Origin: Bacillus_AD sp047238185
GTDB lineage: Bacteria; Bacillota; Bacilli; Bacillales; DSM-1321
Assembly: GCF_047238185.1 (NCBI RefSeq)
Contig: NZ_JBDFMI010000006.1
Location: forward strand, 930,001 to 994,000
Reading direction: 5' to 3'
DNA length: 64,000 nucleotides
A program made the position numbers and the translations under genes. Below, one piece after another: positions 50,519 through 58,842 of this stretch. Under the pieces are notes generated by a model. That model was not told where the DNA came from. It ran no database searches and saw only the letters and a program-made list of their open reading frames with translations. Numbering within the stretch: position 1 is the first letter of the stretch; every line of letters starts with the position of its first letter.

Positions 50519-51432
50519 TATACACAGTAACGCTTAACCCTTCAATCGATTTTATCGTTGAAGTAGATGATTTTAAATTGGACCATTTAAACCGAATGGA
50601 CCGTGAAAGCAAATTTGCAGGCGGTAAAGGAATTAATGTATCGCGTGTATTGGCGCATATCGGGATACAATCAAAAGCGCTTGGATTTCTTGGCGGTTTT
50701 ACCGGCGGCTTCATCCAAGATACTTTGGAAGAGGAAGGTATACAGGCAGACTTTGTAAAGGTATCAGAAGATACGCGTATTAACATAAAGCTTAAAACAG
50801 GCAAGGAAACGGAGATCAACGGCCAGGGACCGAATTTGTCTGCTGAAAATATGGATGAGCTTATGAAAAAGCTGGATGTGCTGAAGGACGGCGACATTCT
50901 TGTCTTGGCGGGGAGCATACCTCCTTCATTGCCAAAAACACTGTATTCGGAGTTAACGGCTGCATTCAGTAAGCGTGGAGTAAAAGTGGTGGTCGATGCA
51001 GGCGGTTCCGTCTTGGCAGAAGTATTGAAAGATCATCCTTTCTTGGTGAAACCGAATCACCACGAGTTAAGTGAGTTATTTGGGACAGAAATCACCACTG
51101 TAGAAGATGTCATCCCTTTTGGCCGCAAAGTGGTCGAAATGGGTGCCCAAAATGTTATTGTGTCAATGGCAGGTGACGGAGCGTTGCTTTTCACAGGCGG
51201 AGAGGTGTATACAGCCACAATTCCAAAAGGGAAGGTCCGCAACTCCGTTGGGGCAGGTGACTCGCTTGTTGCTGGATTCATCGGTACGTATTCACAAGAA
51301 CATGATTTCGTAAAGGCTTTCCAGGTAGCAGTCGCTACAGGGAGTGCTACAGCATTCAGTGATGATTTGGCATCGAAAGAAAAAATCGATTCTTTATTGA
51401 ATCAAGTAAAAATCGAAAAAATACAAGGTTAA
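50515..51432 (+). CDS. fruK: 1-phosphofructokinase
   Basis: FruK converts fructose-1-phosphate to fructose-1,6-bisphosphate. The 305-residue PfkB-family kinase has MIYTVTLNPSIDFIVEV at the start, GGKGINVSRVLAHIG near residue 37 and the anion-hole/catalytic motif NSVGAGDSLVAGFIG (about 243-257) with the catalytic Asp in GAGD. It overlaps fruR by 4 bp and is followed by fruA. Confidence 0.96.
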   Translation: MIYTVTLNPSIDFIVEVDDFKLDHLNRMDRESKFAGGKGINVSRVLAHIGIQSKALGFLGGFTGGFIQDTLEEEGIQADFVKVSEDTRINIKLKTGKETEINGQGPNLSAENMDELMKKLDVLKDGDILVLAGSIPPSLPKTLYSELTAAFSKRGVKVVVDAGGSVLAEVLKDHPFLVKPNHHELSELFGTEITTVEDVIPFGRKVVEMGAQNVIVSMAGDGALLFTGGEVYTATIPKGKVRNSVGAGDSLVAGFIGTYSQEHDFVKAFQVAVATGSATAFSDDLASKEKIDSLLNQVKIEKIQG

Positions 51433-51448
51433 GGTGGTATTGAACATC

Positions 51449-53308
51449 ATGAGGATAACAGATTTATTGAAAAAAGATACCGTCATCATTAATCTTTCCG
51501 CTAACACGAAAGCAGAAGCGATTGATGAAATGGCGACGAAATTATATGAAGCAGGTCGTTTGAACAGCCTAGAAGGATACAAGGAAGCGATTCTGGCTCG
51601 CGAAGCGCAAAGTACGACTGGAATCGGAGAAGGGATTGCCATCCCGCATGCAAAGACGGATGCAGTAAAAACGCCGGCTATTTTGTTCGCTAAATCATCT
51701 GAAGGCGTTGATTATGAATCATTAGATGGCCAGCCAGCTCACTTGCTGTTTATGATTGCAGCAAGCGCAGGCGCAAACAATGAACATTTGGAGACTCTAT
51801 CACGTTTGTCTTCATTATTGATGGATACAGCATTTCGCCAAGAATTGCTTAATGCCAAGACGCCTGATGAAGTCATTGCTATTATCGATAAAAAAGAAAC
51901 AGAAGAAGATGGGGAAGAAGAAGCAGTTGCCGAAACTTCTGCAAATGAAACTCTTGTACTAGCGGTTACAGCTTGCCCGACAGGAATTGCGCATACGTAT
52001 ATGGCAGCAGATGCGCTAAAAGCAAAAGCCAAGGAGAGAGGCATTGCATTCAAAGTTGAAACAAATGGATCTACTGGGGTAAAAGGCAAGTTAACGCCTG
52101 AAGATATTGAAAAGGCAACTGCCATTATTGTTGCAGCTGATAAGAAGGTCGAGATGGACCGTTTTGCAGGAAAGCATGTTATTGAGGTGCCTGTTGCAGC
52201 AGGTATCCGCAAGACAGATGAATTGCTGGATAAAGCGGTTCAGCAAGATGCTCCAGTTTACCAAGCGAGCGGAGACAGCAAGGCCTCTGGGGATGAAGAT
52301 AAAGGAAATAAGTCTTACTTCTATAAACCAATCATGAATGGCGTTTCCAATATGCTTCCGTTTGTTGTGGGCGGCGGTTTGCTTATCGCCCTTTCATTCC
52401 TTTTCGGTGGAATCCATGCAGAAGGTGTTTTTGCTGAAGCGCTTAATACAATCGGCGCAACTAATGCATTCAGCTTATTAGTGCCTGTTCTTGCCGGATT
52501 TATAGCTATGGCGATCGGTGACAGACCAGCATTCGCTCCAGGTATGGTCGGCGGTTTATTGGCTGCTACTGGCGGCGCCGGATTCCTTGGCGGTTTAATT
52601 GCCGGATTCCTTGCAGGTTATGTTGTTATTGGCCTGAAGAAATTATTTGCAGGCCTTCCACAAGCTTTTGAAGGCATTAAGCCAGTCTTGTTATATCCAT
52701 TCTTCGGAATGCTGGTTGTCGGCTTAATTATGATTTTTGTTGTCAATACACCTGTTAAATTCGTGATGGATGCTCTAACTGGATGGTTAGGCGGCATGAC
52801 CGGGACAAATGCTGTCTTACTTGGTATTATTCTTGGCGGTATGATGGCGGTCGATATGGGTGGTCCGATCAATAAGGCTGCATTTACGTTCGGTATCGCT
52901 ATGATTGATGCAGGCAACTTTGCTCCACAAGCGGCTGTTATGATCGGCGGTATGGTTCCGCCGCTAGGATTAGCTATTGCAACTACTTTCTTCCGCAATA
53001 AATTTACGCAAGCGGAAAAGGATGCTGGAAAAACAAACTATGTTATGGGTCTTTCGTTCATTACAGAAGGCGCTATCCCATTTGCGGCTGCGGACCCAAT
53101 CCGTGTCATTGTCAGCTCTGTAGTTGGTGCAGCGGTAGCTGGCGGTTTGGCTCTATTCTTTGGATGTACATTGCAAGCGCCGCATGGCGGAATTTTCGTC
53201 ATTTGGGCGGTTAAGAATCCTGTCATGTATTTTGTATCATTAGTCATCGGTTCCATAATCACTGCCTTAATGGTCGGATTTTGGAAGAAACCAGTGGACC
53301 AAAAATAA
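51449..53308 (+). CDS. fruA: Fructose PTS transporter EIIABC
   Basis: FruA imports fructose and phosphorylates it to fructose-1-phosphate. Three domains are fused: EIIA (about 1-150) with phosphorylated His67 in GIAIPHAKTD, EIIB (about 168-265) with Cys176 in VTACPTGIAHTYMAADAL, and a membrane EIIC (about 285-610) with GDRPAFAPGMVGG. The ATG at 51449 follows AAGGTGG at a suitable distance; the GTG at 51434 lies inside that ribosome site. The product is 619 residues. Confidence 0.96.
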   Translation: MRITDLLKKDTVIINLSANTKAEAIDEMATKLYEAGRLNSLEGYKEAILAREAQSTTGIGEGIAIPHAKTDAVKTPAILFAKSSEGVDYESLDGQPAHLLFMIAASAGANNEHLETLSRLSSLLMDTAFRQELLNAKTPDEVIAIIDKKETEEDGEEEAVAETSANETLVLAVTACPTGIAHTYMAADALKAKAKERGIAFKVETNGSTGVKGKLTPEDIEKATAIIVAADKKVEMDRFAGKHVIEVPVAAGIRKTDELLDKAVQQDAPVYQASGDSKASGDEDKGNKSYFYKPIMNGVSNMLPFVVGGGLLIALSFLFGGIHAEGVFAEALNTIGATNAFSLLVPVLAGFIAMAIGDRPAFAPGMVGGLLAATGGAGFLGGLIAGFLAGYVVIGLKKLFAGLPQAFEGIKPVLLYPFFGMLVVGLIMIFVVNTPVKFVMDALTGWLGGMTGTNAVLLGIILGGMMAVDMGGPINKAAFTFGIAMIDAGNFAPQAAVMIGGMVPPLGLAIATTFFRNKFTQAEKDAGKTNYVMGLSFITEGAIPFAAADPIRVIVSSVVGAAVAGGLALFFGCTLQAPHGGIFVIWAVKNPVMYFVSLVIGSIITALMVGFWKKPVDQK

Positions 53309-53315
53309 GAATTCA

Positions 53316-53350
53316 ATCCCTTCAATGAAATGCATTGAGGGGATTTTTTT
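53316..53350 (+). terminator. fru operon terminator
   Basis: ATCCCTTCAATG pairs with CATTGAGGGGAT around AAATG, then seven Ts. Confidence 0.92.
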
Positions 53351-53516
53351 ATGGGTTAATAATGTTAATATTCAGTTATTGTTAGAAATTCTTTTTCAAA
53401 AAATGAATAAATCGTGAAGAATTTAAAACGGCACGCTTACAATGCACCATTATGCCAAAACATAAATTGACTCTAAAACTTTATTTTGATAAGTTGGTAG
53501 TATCTTAATAGAATGT

Positions 53517-53548
53517 AACCCTTTAACGAAGTTGAAGGGGATTTTTTT
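53517..53548 (+). terminator. Second terminator in the fruA-nrdD gap
   Basis: CCCTTTAAC pairs with GTTGAAGGG across a 3-nt loop, followed by ATTTTTTT. A TTGACT-N17-TAAGTT about 50 bp upstream could start a very short transcript ending here, or the hairpin could be an nrd leader element. The NrdR boxes lie just after it. Confidence 0.75.
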
Positions 53549-53558
53549 CATGTATTTT

Positions 53559-53603
53559 ACTATATATAGTTTAATCTGTATATTTTTTATCAATATATTG
53601 TGT
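53559..53603. promoter_or_regulatory. Tandem NrdR boxes upstream of nrdD
   Basis: Box 1 has the palindrome ACTATATATAGT (53559-53570) and box 2 has CAATATATTG within TATCAATATATTGTGT (53588-53603). Both resemble the NrdR consensus ACACWATATATWGTGT. Their centres are 31 bp apart, about three helical turns, the spacing typical for paired NrdR sites. They end 16 bp before nrdD. Confidence 0.8.
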
Positions 53604-53619
53604 TGGGAGTTGGGAGTGC

Positions 53620-55977
53620 ATGATTACAGAAGTTAGCAAGAGGGATGGCAGAATCATCTCGTTTGACCCTGAAAAAATAACAAGAGCGATCTATAAAGCG
53701 GCCCAGCAAGTGGCTGAAAAAGAAGGGAAAGAAGCAGATTACCATCTATCAGAGGAACTGATGGGTTATGTGGTTACACTGCTGAATGAGACATATAAAG
53801 AGCATGTTCCGACGGTGGAGGAAATCCAGGACGTAGTAATCAAAGTTCTGGTTGAACACGGCCATGCCAAAACAAGTGAGCAATATATCCTCTACCGGGC
53901 CGAGCGAAGCAGAATAAGGGATTCAAAAAGCAGATTGATGAATGCGATTAAGGAGATTACATTCTTAGATGCAGATGATGCCGATATTAAGAGAGAAAAT
54001 GCTAATATAGATGGAAACACAGCGATGGGAACGATGCTGCAATACGGAAGTACGGTATCTAAAGAATTTTGTAAAAGCAATGTCTTAAAACCGTCGCATT
54101 CAAGTGCACATGACGAGGGCGATATTCATATCCATGATATGGATTTCTTGAATATGGGTACATTAACATGCTGCCAAATTGATTTAATCCAATTGTTTGA
54201 TGGCGGTTTTTCTACAGGCCACGGTTTTCTGAGGGAGCCGAACGATATTAGCTCCTATGCTGCTTTGGCTGCGATTGCGATCCAAAGCAACCAGAATGAC
54301 CAGCACGGCGGCCAAAGCGTTCCATACTTTGATTATGGACTGGCTGAAGGTGTAAAGAAAACATTCAAGAAAGTGTATACGAGCCATTTGAAAAAAGCCA
54401 TTAAGCTGTATAAGGATTTGGAGGAAGACCAAGCTGAATTTGTGAAAGAAGCGATGCTGATCGCAGAAAATGATACGCGCTGCCGTCTGCAAATGACGTT
54501 GGACGATCGCTATAAACAAGCAGAAAAAGAATTGATCATGAAAATATTCCAGATTGATGATGAGCTTGCTGAAAAAATTCAGGCCTTTGCTTATAAGGAA
54601 GCCTATCAAGAAACGAATAAACGGACGTACCAAGCGATGGAGGCGTTCATCCATAATTTGAATACCATGCATTCCCGCGCTGGAGCACAAGTGCCATTCA
54701 GCTCAGTCAATTTCGGGACAGATATAACGCCGGAAGGCAGAATGGTCTCAGAGAATTTACTTCTTGCCTTGGAGGCAGGGTTAGGAAATGGAGAGACTCC
54801 TATCTTTCCTATTTTAATCTTTAAGGTGAAAGAAGGAATCAATTTAAACGCTGGGGATCCCAACTATGATTTATTCAAGCTTGCGTGCCGTGTATCCGCC
54901 AAACGGCTATTTCCAAACTTTAGCTTCCTGGATGCTCCTTTCAATGCCCAATATTATGTGGAGGGAAGACCGGAAACGGAGGCTACTTATATGGGATGCC
55001 GAACCAGAGTGCTTGGCAATGTGTGCGGCGACGATATCGTCAGCGGCCGCGGCAATATTTCTTTCACTACGATCAATTTGCCCCGCCTTGGCATTAAGCA
55101 CGGCTTGGTATACGCTGATAAAGCTGACCTTAAGGGCTTCTTCACAGAATTGGATGAGAAAATCGACCTGATTATCGACCAATTGCTGGAGCGGATGGCC
55201 GTACAGGGAAGCAAGCGTGTGAAGAACTTCCCGTTCTTGATGGGACAGCATATTTGGCATGGATCGGAAGAGCTAGGATGGGAGGATACATTGGAAGAGG
55301 TCATCAAACAAGGGACCCTTACGCTCGGATTTATCGGGCTGGCCGAGTGTCTGGTCGCCCTTACCGGCAAGCATCATGGTGAGAGCGATGAATCCCAGAA
55401 GCTCGGGCTTTCCATTATAGGCCATATGCGGCAACGGATGGACGAAGCAGCTGAAACGTACGGTTTGAATTTTTCTTTGATTGCGACACCTGCGGAAGGG
55501 CTGGCAGGCCGCTTTACTAGTATGGACCGCAACAAATTTGGTGAAATAAAAGGCGTTACCGATAAGGAATATTATACAAATTCCTTCCATGTGCCAGTTT
55601 ATTATAAGATTAATGCTTTTCAAAAAATCGAGAAAGAAGCTCCGTATCACGAGCTGACGAATGCCGGCCATATTACGTATATTGAACTTGACGGCGATCC
55701 AACGAATAACCTGGAAGCTTTTGAACAAATTATTCATGCCATGAAAGATGTGGGAATCGGTTATGGCAGTATTAACCATCCAGTCGATAGAGATCCTGTG
55801 TGCGGCTATACAGGGGTAATTGAAGGGGATGTTTGCCCTTCATGCGGCAGAAAAGAAGATGACGAAAATGTAAAATTTGACCGGATTCGCCGTATTACAG
55901 GCTATTTAGTCGGTACGGTCGACCGATTTAATAATGCCAAGAAAGCGGAAGAGCGCGATCGCGTTAAACATATGTAA
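53620..55977 (+). CDS. nrdD: Anaerobic (class III) ribonucleoside-triphosphate reductase
   Basis: The 785-residue enzyme reduces NTPs to dNTPs without oxygen using a glycyl radical. An ATP-cone lies at the N-terminus (VSKRDGRIISFDPEKITRAI), the catalytic barrel follows, a zinc site is formed by DPVCGYTG and DVCPSCGRK, and the glycyl radical is Gly761 in RRITGYLVGTVDRF. The length is normal. B. subtilis lacks this enzyme, so its presence indicates that this organism can grow, or at least replicate, under anoxia. It is followed 17 bp later by its activase and preceded by NrdR boxes. Confidence 0.97.
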   Translation: MITEVSKRDGRIISFDPEKITRAIYKAAQQVAEKEGKEADYHLSEELMGYVVTLLNETYKEHVPTVEEIQDVVIKVLVEHGHAKTSEQYILYRAERSRIRDSKSRLMNAIKEITFLDADDADIKRENANIDGNTAMGTMLQYGSTVSKEFCKSNVLKPSHSSAHDEGDIHIHDMDFLNMGTLTCCQIDLIQLFDGGFSTGHGFLREPNDISSYAALAAIAIQSNQNDQHGGQSVPYFDYGLAEGVKKTFKKVYTSHLKKAIKLYKDLEEDQAEFVKEAMLIAENDTRCRLQMTLDDRYKQAEKELIMKIFQIDDELAEKIQAFAYKEAYQETNKRTYQAMEAFIHNLNTMHSRAGAQVPFSSVNFGTDITPEGRMVSENLLLALEAGLGNGETPIFPILIFKVKEGINLNAGDPNYDLFKLACRVSAKRLFPNFSFLDAPFNAQYYVEGRPETEATYMGCRTRVLGNVCGDDIVSGRGNISFTTINLPRLGIKHGLVYADKADLKGFFTELDEKIDLIIDQLLERMAVQGSKRVKNFPFLMGQHIWHGSEELGWEDTLEEVIKQGTLTLGFIGLAECLVALTGKHHGESDESQKLGLSIIGHMRQRMDEAAETYGLNFSLIATPAEGLAGRFTSMDRNKFGEIKGVTDKEYYTNSFHVPVYYKINAFQKIEKEAPYHELTNAGHITYIELDGDPTNNLEAFEQIIHAMKDVGIGYGSINHPVDRDPVCGYTGVIEGDVCPSCGRKEDDENVKFDRIRRITGYLVGTVDRFNNAKKAEERDRVKHM

Positions 55978-55994
55978 AAGAGGAGTGAAAAGGG

Positions 55995-56522
55995 ATGGCT
56001 GCGAAACTGAGATTGGCTGCCCCGTTGCAATTTGACAGCATTGTCGATGGTCCAGGGCTGCGCATGGTTCTTTGGACGCAAGGCTGCACGCATGCTTGCG
56101 AAGGCTGCCACAATCCCCAGACTCACGCTCTGGACGGGGGAGGACTATATGATAGTGCAGAAATCATTAAAGCTATGGAACAGTCCAAGCTTCAGAGGGG
56201 CATCACCTTTTCTGGGGGAGATCCTTTGCTGCAGCCGGAAGGGTTATTGCCGATAGCGCAAGCAGCCCATCGTATGGGATTTGATGTATGGGCGTATACA
56301 GGCTTCCTCTGGAACGAATTAATGGATAAGAAGCATCCTAAATATAAAGAGATTCAAGTTTTACTGCCTTATATAGATGTACTGGTCGACGGTCGCTATG
56401 TCGAACGAAAGAAACATATTGACCTGTTATTCAGGGGTTCTTCCAATCAGTGCATTATCGATGTGAGGAAATCGCTGGAGGCCGGCCGTAAAATTGTACT
56501 GGACCATTATATGGAACGATGA
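55995..56522 (+). CDS. nrdG: Anaerobic RNR activating enzyme (radical SAM)
   Basis: NrdG installs the glycyl radical on NrdD. The 175-residue protein carries the radical-SAM cluster motif CX3CX2C as Cys31, Cys35 and Cys38 in QGCTHACEGCHNP, preceded by IVDGPGLRMVLW, and the SAM-binding GITFSGGDPLLQPEG. The length and position match NrdG. AGAGGAG precedes the ATG. Confidence 0.96.
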   Translation: MAAKLRLAAPLQFDSIVDGPGLRMVLWTQGCTHACEGCHNPQTHALDGGGLYDSAEIIKAMEQSKLQRGITFSGGDPLLQPEGLLPIAQAAHRMGFDVWAYTGFLWNELMDKKHPKYKEIQVLLPYIDVLVDGRYVERKKHIDLLFRGSSNQCIIDVRKSLEAGRKIVLDHYMER

Positions 56523-56542
56523 AATTACTAATAGTGGACAGG

Positions 56543-56582
56543 AACGCCCTTGAAGAGAGTGGACATCTTCAGGGGCGTTTTG
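56543..56582 (+). terminator. nrdDG terminator
   Basis: AACGCCCTTGAAG pairs with CTTCAGGGGCGTT (one G-T pair) across an 11-nt loop, then TTG. The T tract is weak. Confidence 0.7.
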
Positions 56583-56696
56583 CTTTATATTCACTTTTCT
56601 GCCTTGTCTATTAAGCGGAATTTCGTTACACTTACTGCAATATACTAAGAAGGAAGTCCGCTTCGGGCAAAGACAGAGATGGAGGGCAGCAGCTAC

Positions 56697-56891
56697 ATGA
56701 CTGCAAAAAAGAAATTTGAAGTAGAAGATAACGAAACAATCGATATGTGCTTAGACCGGATCAACCAAGAAGGCTATATGCCGGTCCGTCGAATCGAAAA
56801 GCCGGTTTTTAAAGAAATGAAAAAAGATGGGAAAGTCATTTACGAGCCGGTTGCTCAAAAAATTGTTTTTGATACAATTAAAAAACCTTAA
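56697..56891 (+). CDS. yebG: NETI-motif small protein
   Basis: The 64-residue protein contains DNETIDMCLDRINQEGY, the motif that names the NETI family of short Bacillus proteins of unknown role. YebG occupies the same place before purE in B. subtilis. The ATG at 56697 is chosen because GGAGG (56681-56685) lies 11 bp before it; the ATG at 56679 overlaps that site. No function is assigned. Confidence 0.88.
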   Translation: MTAKKKFEVEDNETIDMCLDRINQEGYMPVRRIEKPVFKEMKKDGKVIYEPVAQKIVFDTIKKP

Positions 56892-56894
56892 AAA

Positions 56895-56928
56895 CGAACA
56901 ATTGATTATGATGAAGTTTTAATGTTCG
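56895..56928. promoter_or_regulatory. PurR operator (PurBox pair) of the pur operon
   Basis: CGAAC (56895-56899) and GTTCG (56924-56928) are separated by exactly 24 bp, with AAAA before the first and ATTTT after the second, as in PurBox pairs. The pair starts 3 bp past the yebG stop and ends 8 bp before the pur promoter. Confidence 0.88.
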
Positions 56929-56936
56929 ATTTTAGG

Positions 56937-56966
56937 TTGACAATAAATTAATTAACTTGTTAATAT
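56937..56966 (+). promoter_or_regulatory. pur operon promoter
   Basis: TTGACA (56937-56942), an 18-bp spacer and TAATAT (56961-56966), 18 bp before the riboswitch aptamer. Confidence 0.8.
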
Positions 56967-56984
56967 GTAACTATATTACATGTG

Positions 56985-57057
56985 TCTCTCATATAATCTT
57001 GGGGATATGGCCCATAAGTTTCTACCCGATTGCCGTAAATGATCGGACTATGAGAGG
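56985..57057 (+). ncRNA. Guanine-class purine riboswitch (pur leader)
   Basis: P1 CTCTCATA/TATGAGAG is perfect. ATATGG, TAAGTTTCTACC, CCGTAAATG and GGACTATG follow in order, with C at the specificity position (57048). With the downstream terminator it attenuates de novo purine synthesis when guanine is available. Confidence 0.95.
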
Positions 57058-57122
57058 AAGTACATACTATATGGGTGAATTATCTTGTCTTCCTCAGGAA
57101 GATAATGGATTTTTTAACTTCC

Positions 57123-57166
57123 CGGATAGTTTACTTTCTCTTGCAGAAGTAGACTATCCGTTTTTT
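57123..57166 (+). terminator. Riboswitch terminator before purE
   Basis: CGGATAGTTTACTT pairs with AGAAGTAGACTATCCG with minor bulges, followed by TTTTTT. Confidence 0.88.
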
Positions 57167-57209
57167 GTTGTTTTTGGTTTTATGGCGAATTCAGATGGGA
57201 GATGAGTGG

Positions 57210-57698
57210 ATGAAGCCGGTAGTTGGCGTCATAATGGGAAGCATTTCAGATTGGGAAACAATGAAACATGTATGCGAGGTGCTGGATAAGCTGGAAATTC
57301 CATATGAAAAGAAAGTGGTTTCTGCACATAGGACACCAGATCTTATGATGGAATATGGAGAAACGGCAAGAGAAACAGGCTTAAAAGTGATCATTGCAGG
57401 GGCGGGCGGTGCTGCGCATCTGCCTGGTATGGTAGCGGCTAAGACAACGTTGCCGGTCATCGGTGTGCCTGTCCAGACAAAAGCGTTGAATGGAATGGAT
57501 TCACTGCTGTCAATCGTCCAGATGCCAGGCGGCGTGCCAGTCGCAACTGTTGCCATCGGGCGTGCAGGCGCAACAAACGCAGGCTTGCTGGCTGCACAAA
57601 TTCTTTCAACTGCTGATTCTTCATTGGCGGAACGGCTTGATGAAATGAGAAATGAAACGGAAAAGAAGGTGCTTGAGAGCAGTGGACAACTTTTGTAA
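57210..57698 (+). CDS. purE: N5-carboxyaminoimidazole ribonucleotide mutase
   Basis: PurE shifts the carboxyl group of N5-CAIR to give CAIR in the purine pathway. The 162-residue protein shows VGVIMGSISDWETMKHVCE, VSAHRTPDLMMEYGE and IAGAGGAAHLPGMVAAKT, all part of the active site. The ATG at 57210 follows GGGAG; longer frames would include the riboswitch terminator. It is the first gene of the pur operon. Confidence 0.96.
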   Translation: MKPVVGVIMGSISDWETMKHVCEVLDKLEIPYEKKVVSAHRTPDLMMEYGETARETGLKVIIAGAGGAAHLPGMVAAKTTLPVIGVPVQTKALNGMDSLLSIVQMPGGVPVATVAIGRAGATNAGLLAAQILSTADSSLAERLDEMRNETEKKVLESSGQLL

Positions 57699-58824
57699 CG
57701 CCATTTTACCAGGACAGACAATTGGGATTATCGGAGGCGGCCAGCTAGGGAGAATGATGGCCCTTGCAGCGAGGAATGCCGGATTTAACATTGCGGTTCT
57801 TGATCCAACCCCGCAATGCCCATGCGGCCAGGTTGCCGATTATGAAATTACAGCTAACTATAACGATATAGAGGCCATCAAGAAATTGGCTGAAATCAGT
57901 GACGTCATCACATTTGAATTTGAAAATATAAGCGGAGAGGCTCTTGAATGGCTGACCGAGCATGCATATGTTCCACAAGGGTCGAGCCTGTTAAAGATCA
58001 GCCAGAACCGAATAATAGAGAAGAGAGCCATTCAGAATGCCGGTGTCCAAGTAGCCCCATACGAGGTTGTGCAGCAAGCGGAAGATTTAGAAGATGCGGT
58101 CAGGGAAATCGGTTTCCCATGCGTCCTGAAGACAGCTACAGGCGGTTACGATGGGAAAGGCCAGTATGTACTGAAAAGTGAAAAGGATTGTTCGGAAGCT
58201 CAGAGTTTGCTCCAGCATGGAGAGTGTGTGCTTGAAGCCTGGGTCCCTTTTGAAAAAGAAATATCGGTGATTGTGTCGCGGAATGTAAATGGTGAGACAG
58301 CTGTCTTTCCGGTAGCGGAGAATATCCACCTTGAAAATATATTGCATCAAAGCATTGTCCCTGCCCGAATCAGCAAGGATACTGAACATGAGGCCCTGCA
58401 AAAAGCGTTACGTATTGCAGACCATACAGAAATGGTCGGGTTGTTGGCCGTTGAAATGTTTGTGACGAAAGAAGGGCATATTTATATTAATGAATTGGCT
58501 CCACGTCCGCATAATTCCGGCCATTATACGATGGAGGCTTGTGAAACATCGCAATTTGAGCAGCATATCCGTGCGATTTGCAATTGGAAGCTTGGAAACA
58601 CGGCTCTTCTGAAACCGGTAGTAATGGTGAATATATTGGGAGAGCATGTTGAACCATTGCTGAAAAATATTCCAGACTTAGAAGATTGGAAGATCCATCT
58701 GTACGGAAAGGCTGAAGCGAAGCGGAAGCGGAAAATGGGACATGTGAATGTATTAAGGGAAACGATAGAGGAAGCGTTGGCAGAAGCGGAAGCCAGCGGC
58801 ATTTGGACAGAGCGCCAAGCATAA
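57682..58824 (+). CDS. purK: N5-carboxyaminoimidazole ribonucleotide synthase
   Basis: PurK carboxylates AIR with ATP and bicarbonate. The ATP-grasp protein starts with TIGIIGGGQLGRMMALAARN, has TGGYDGKGQYVL and ends its core in YINELAPRPHNSGHYTMEAC. No ATG lies near the expected start. GTG 57682, inside the end of purE with AGAAGGTG upstream, gives a normal-length protein of 380 residues and is my best guess. It overlaps purE by 17 bp. Confidence 0.92.
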   Translation: MDNFCNAILPGQTIGIIGGGQLGRMMALAARNAGFNIAVLDPTPQCPCGQVADYEITANYNDIEAIKKLAEISDVITFEFENISGEALEWLTEHAYVPQGSSLLKISQNRIIEKRAIQNAGVQVAPYEVVQQAEDLEDAVREIGFPCVLKTATGGYDGKGQYVLKSEKDCSEAQSLLQHGECVLEAWVPFEKEISVIVSRNVNGETAVFPVAENIHLENILHQSIVPARISKDTEHEALQKALRIADHTEMVGLLAVEMFVTKEGHIYINELAPRPHNSGHYTMEACETSQFEQHIRAICNWKLGNTALLKPVVMVNILGEHVEPLLKNIPDLEDWKIHLYGKAEAKRKRKMGHVNVLRETIEEALAEAEASGIWTERQA

Positions 58825-58842
58825 TAATCGGAGGTATTACAA

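Noticed and set aside
56957..57205. Frame across the purE riboswitch
   Set aside because: It covers the aptamer and terminator and has no ribosome site.
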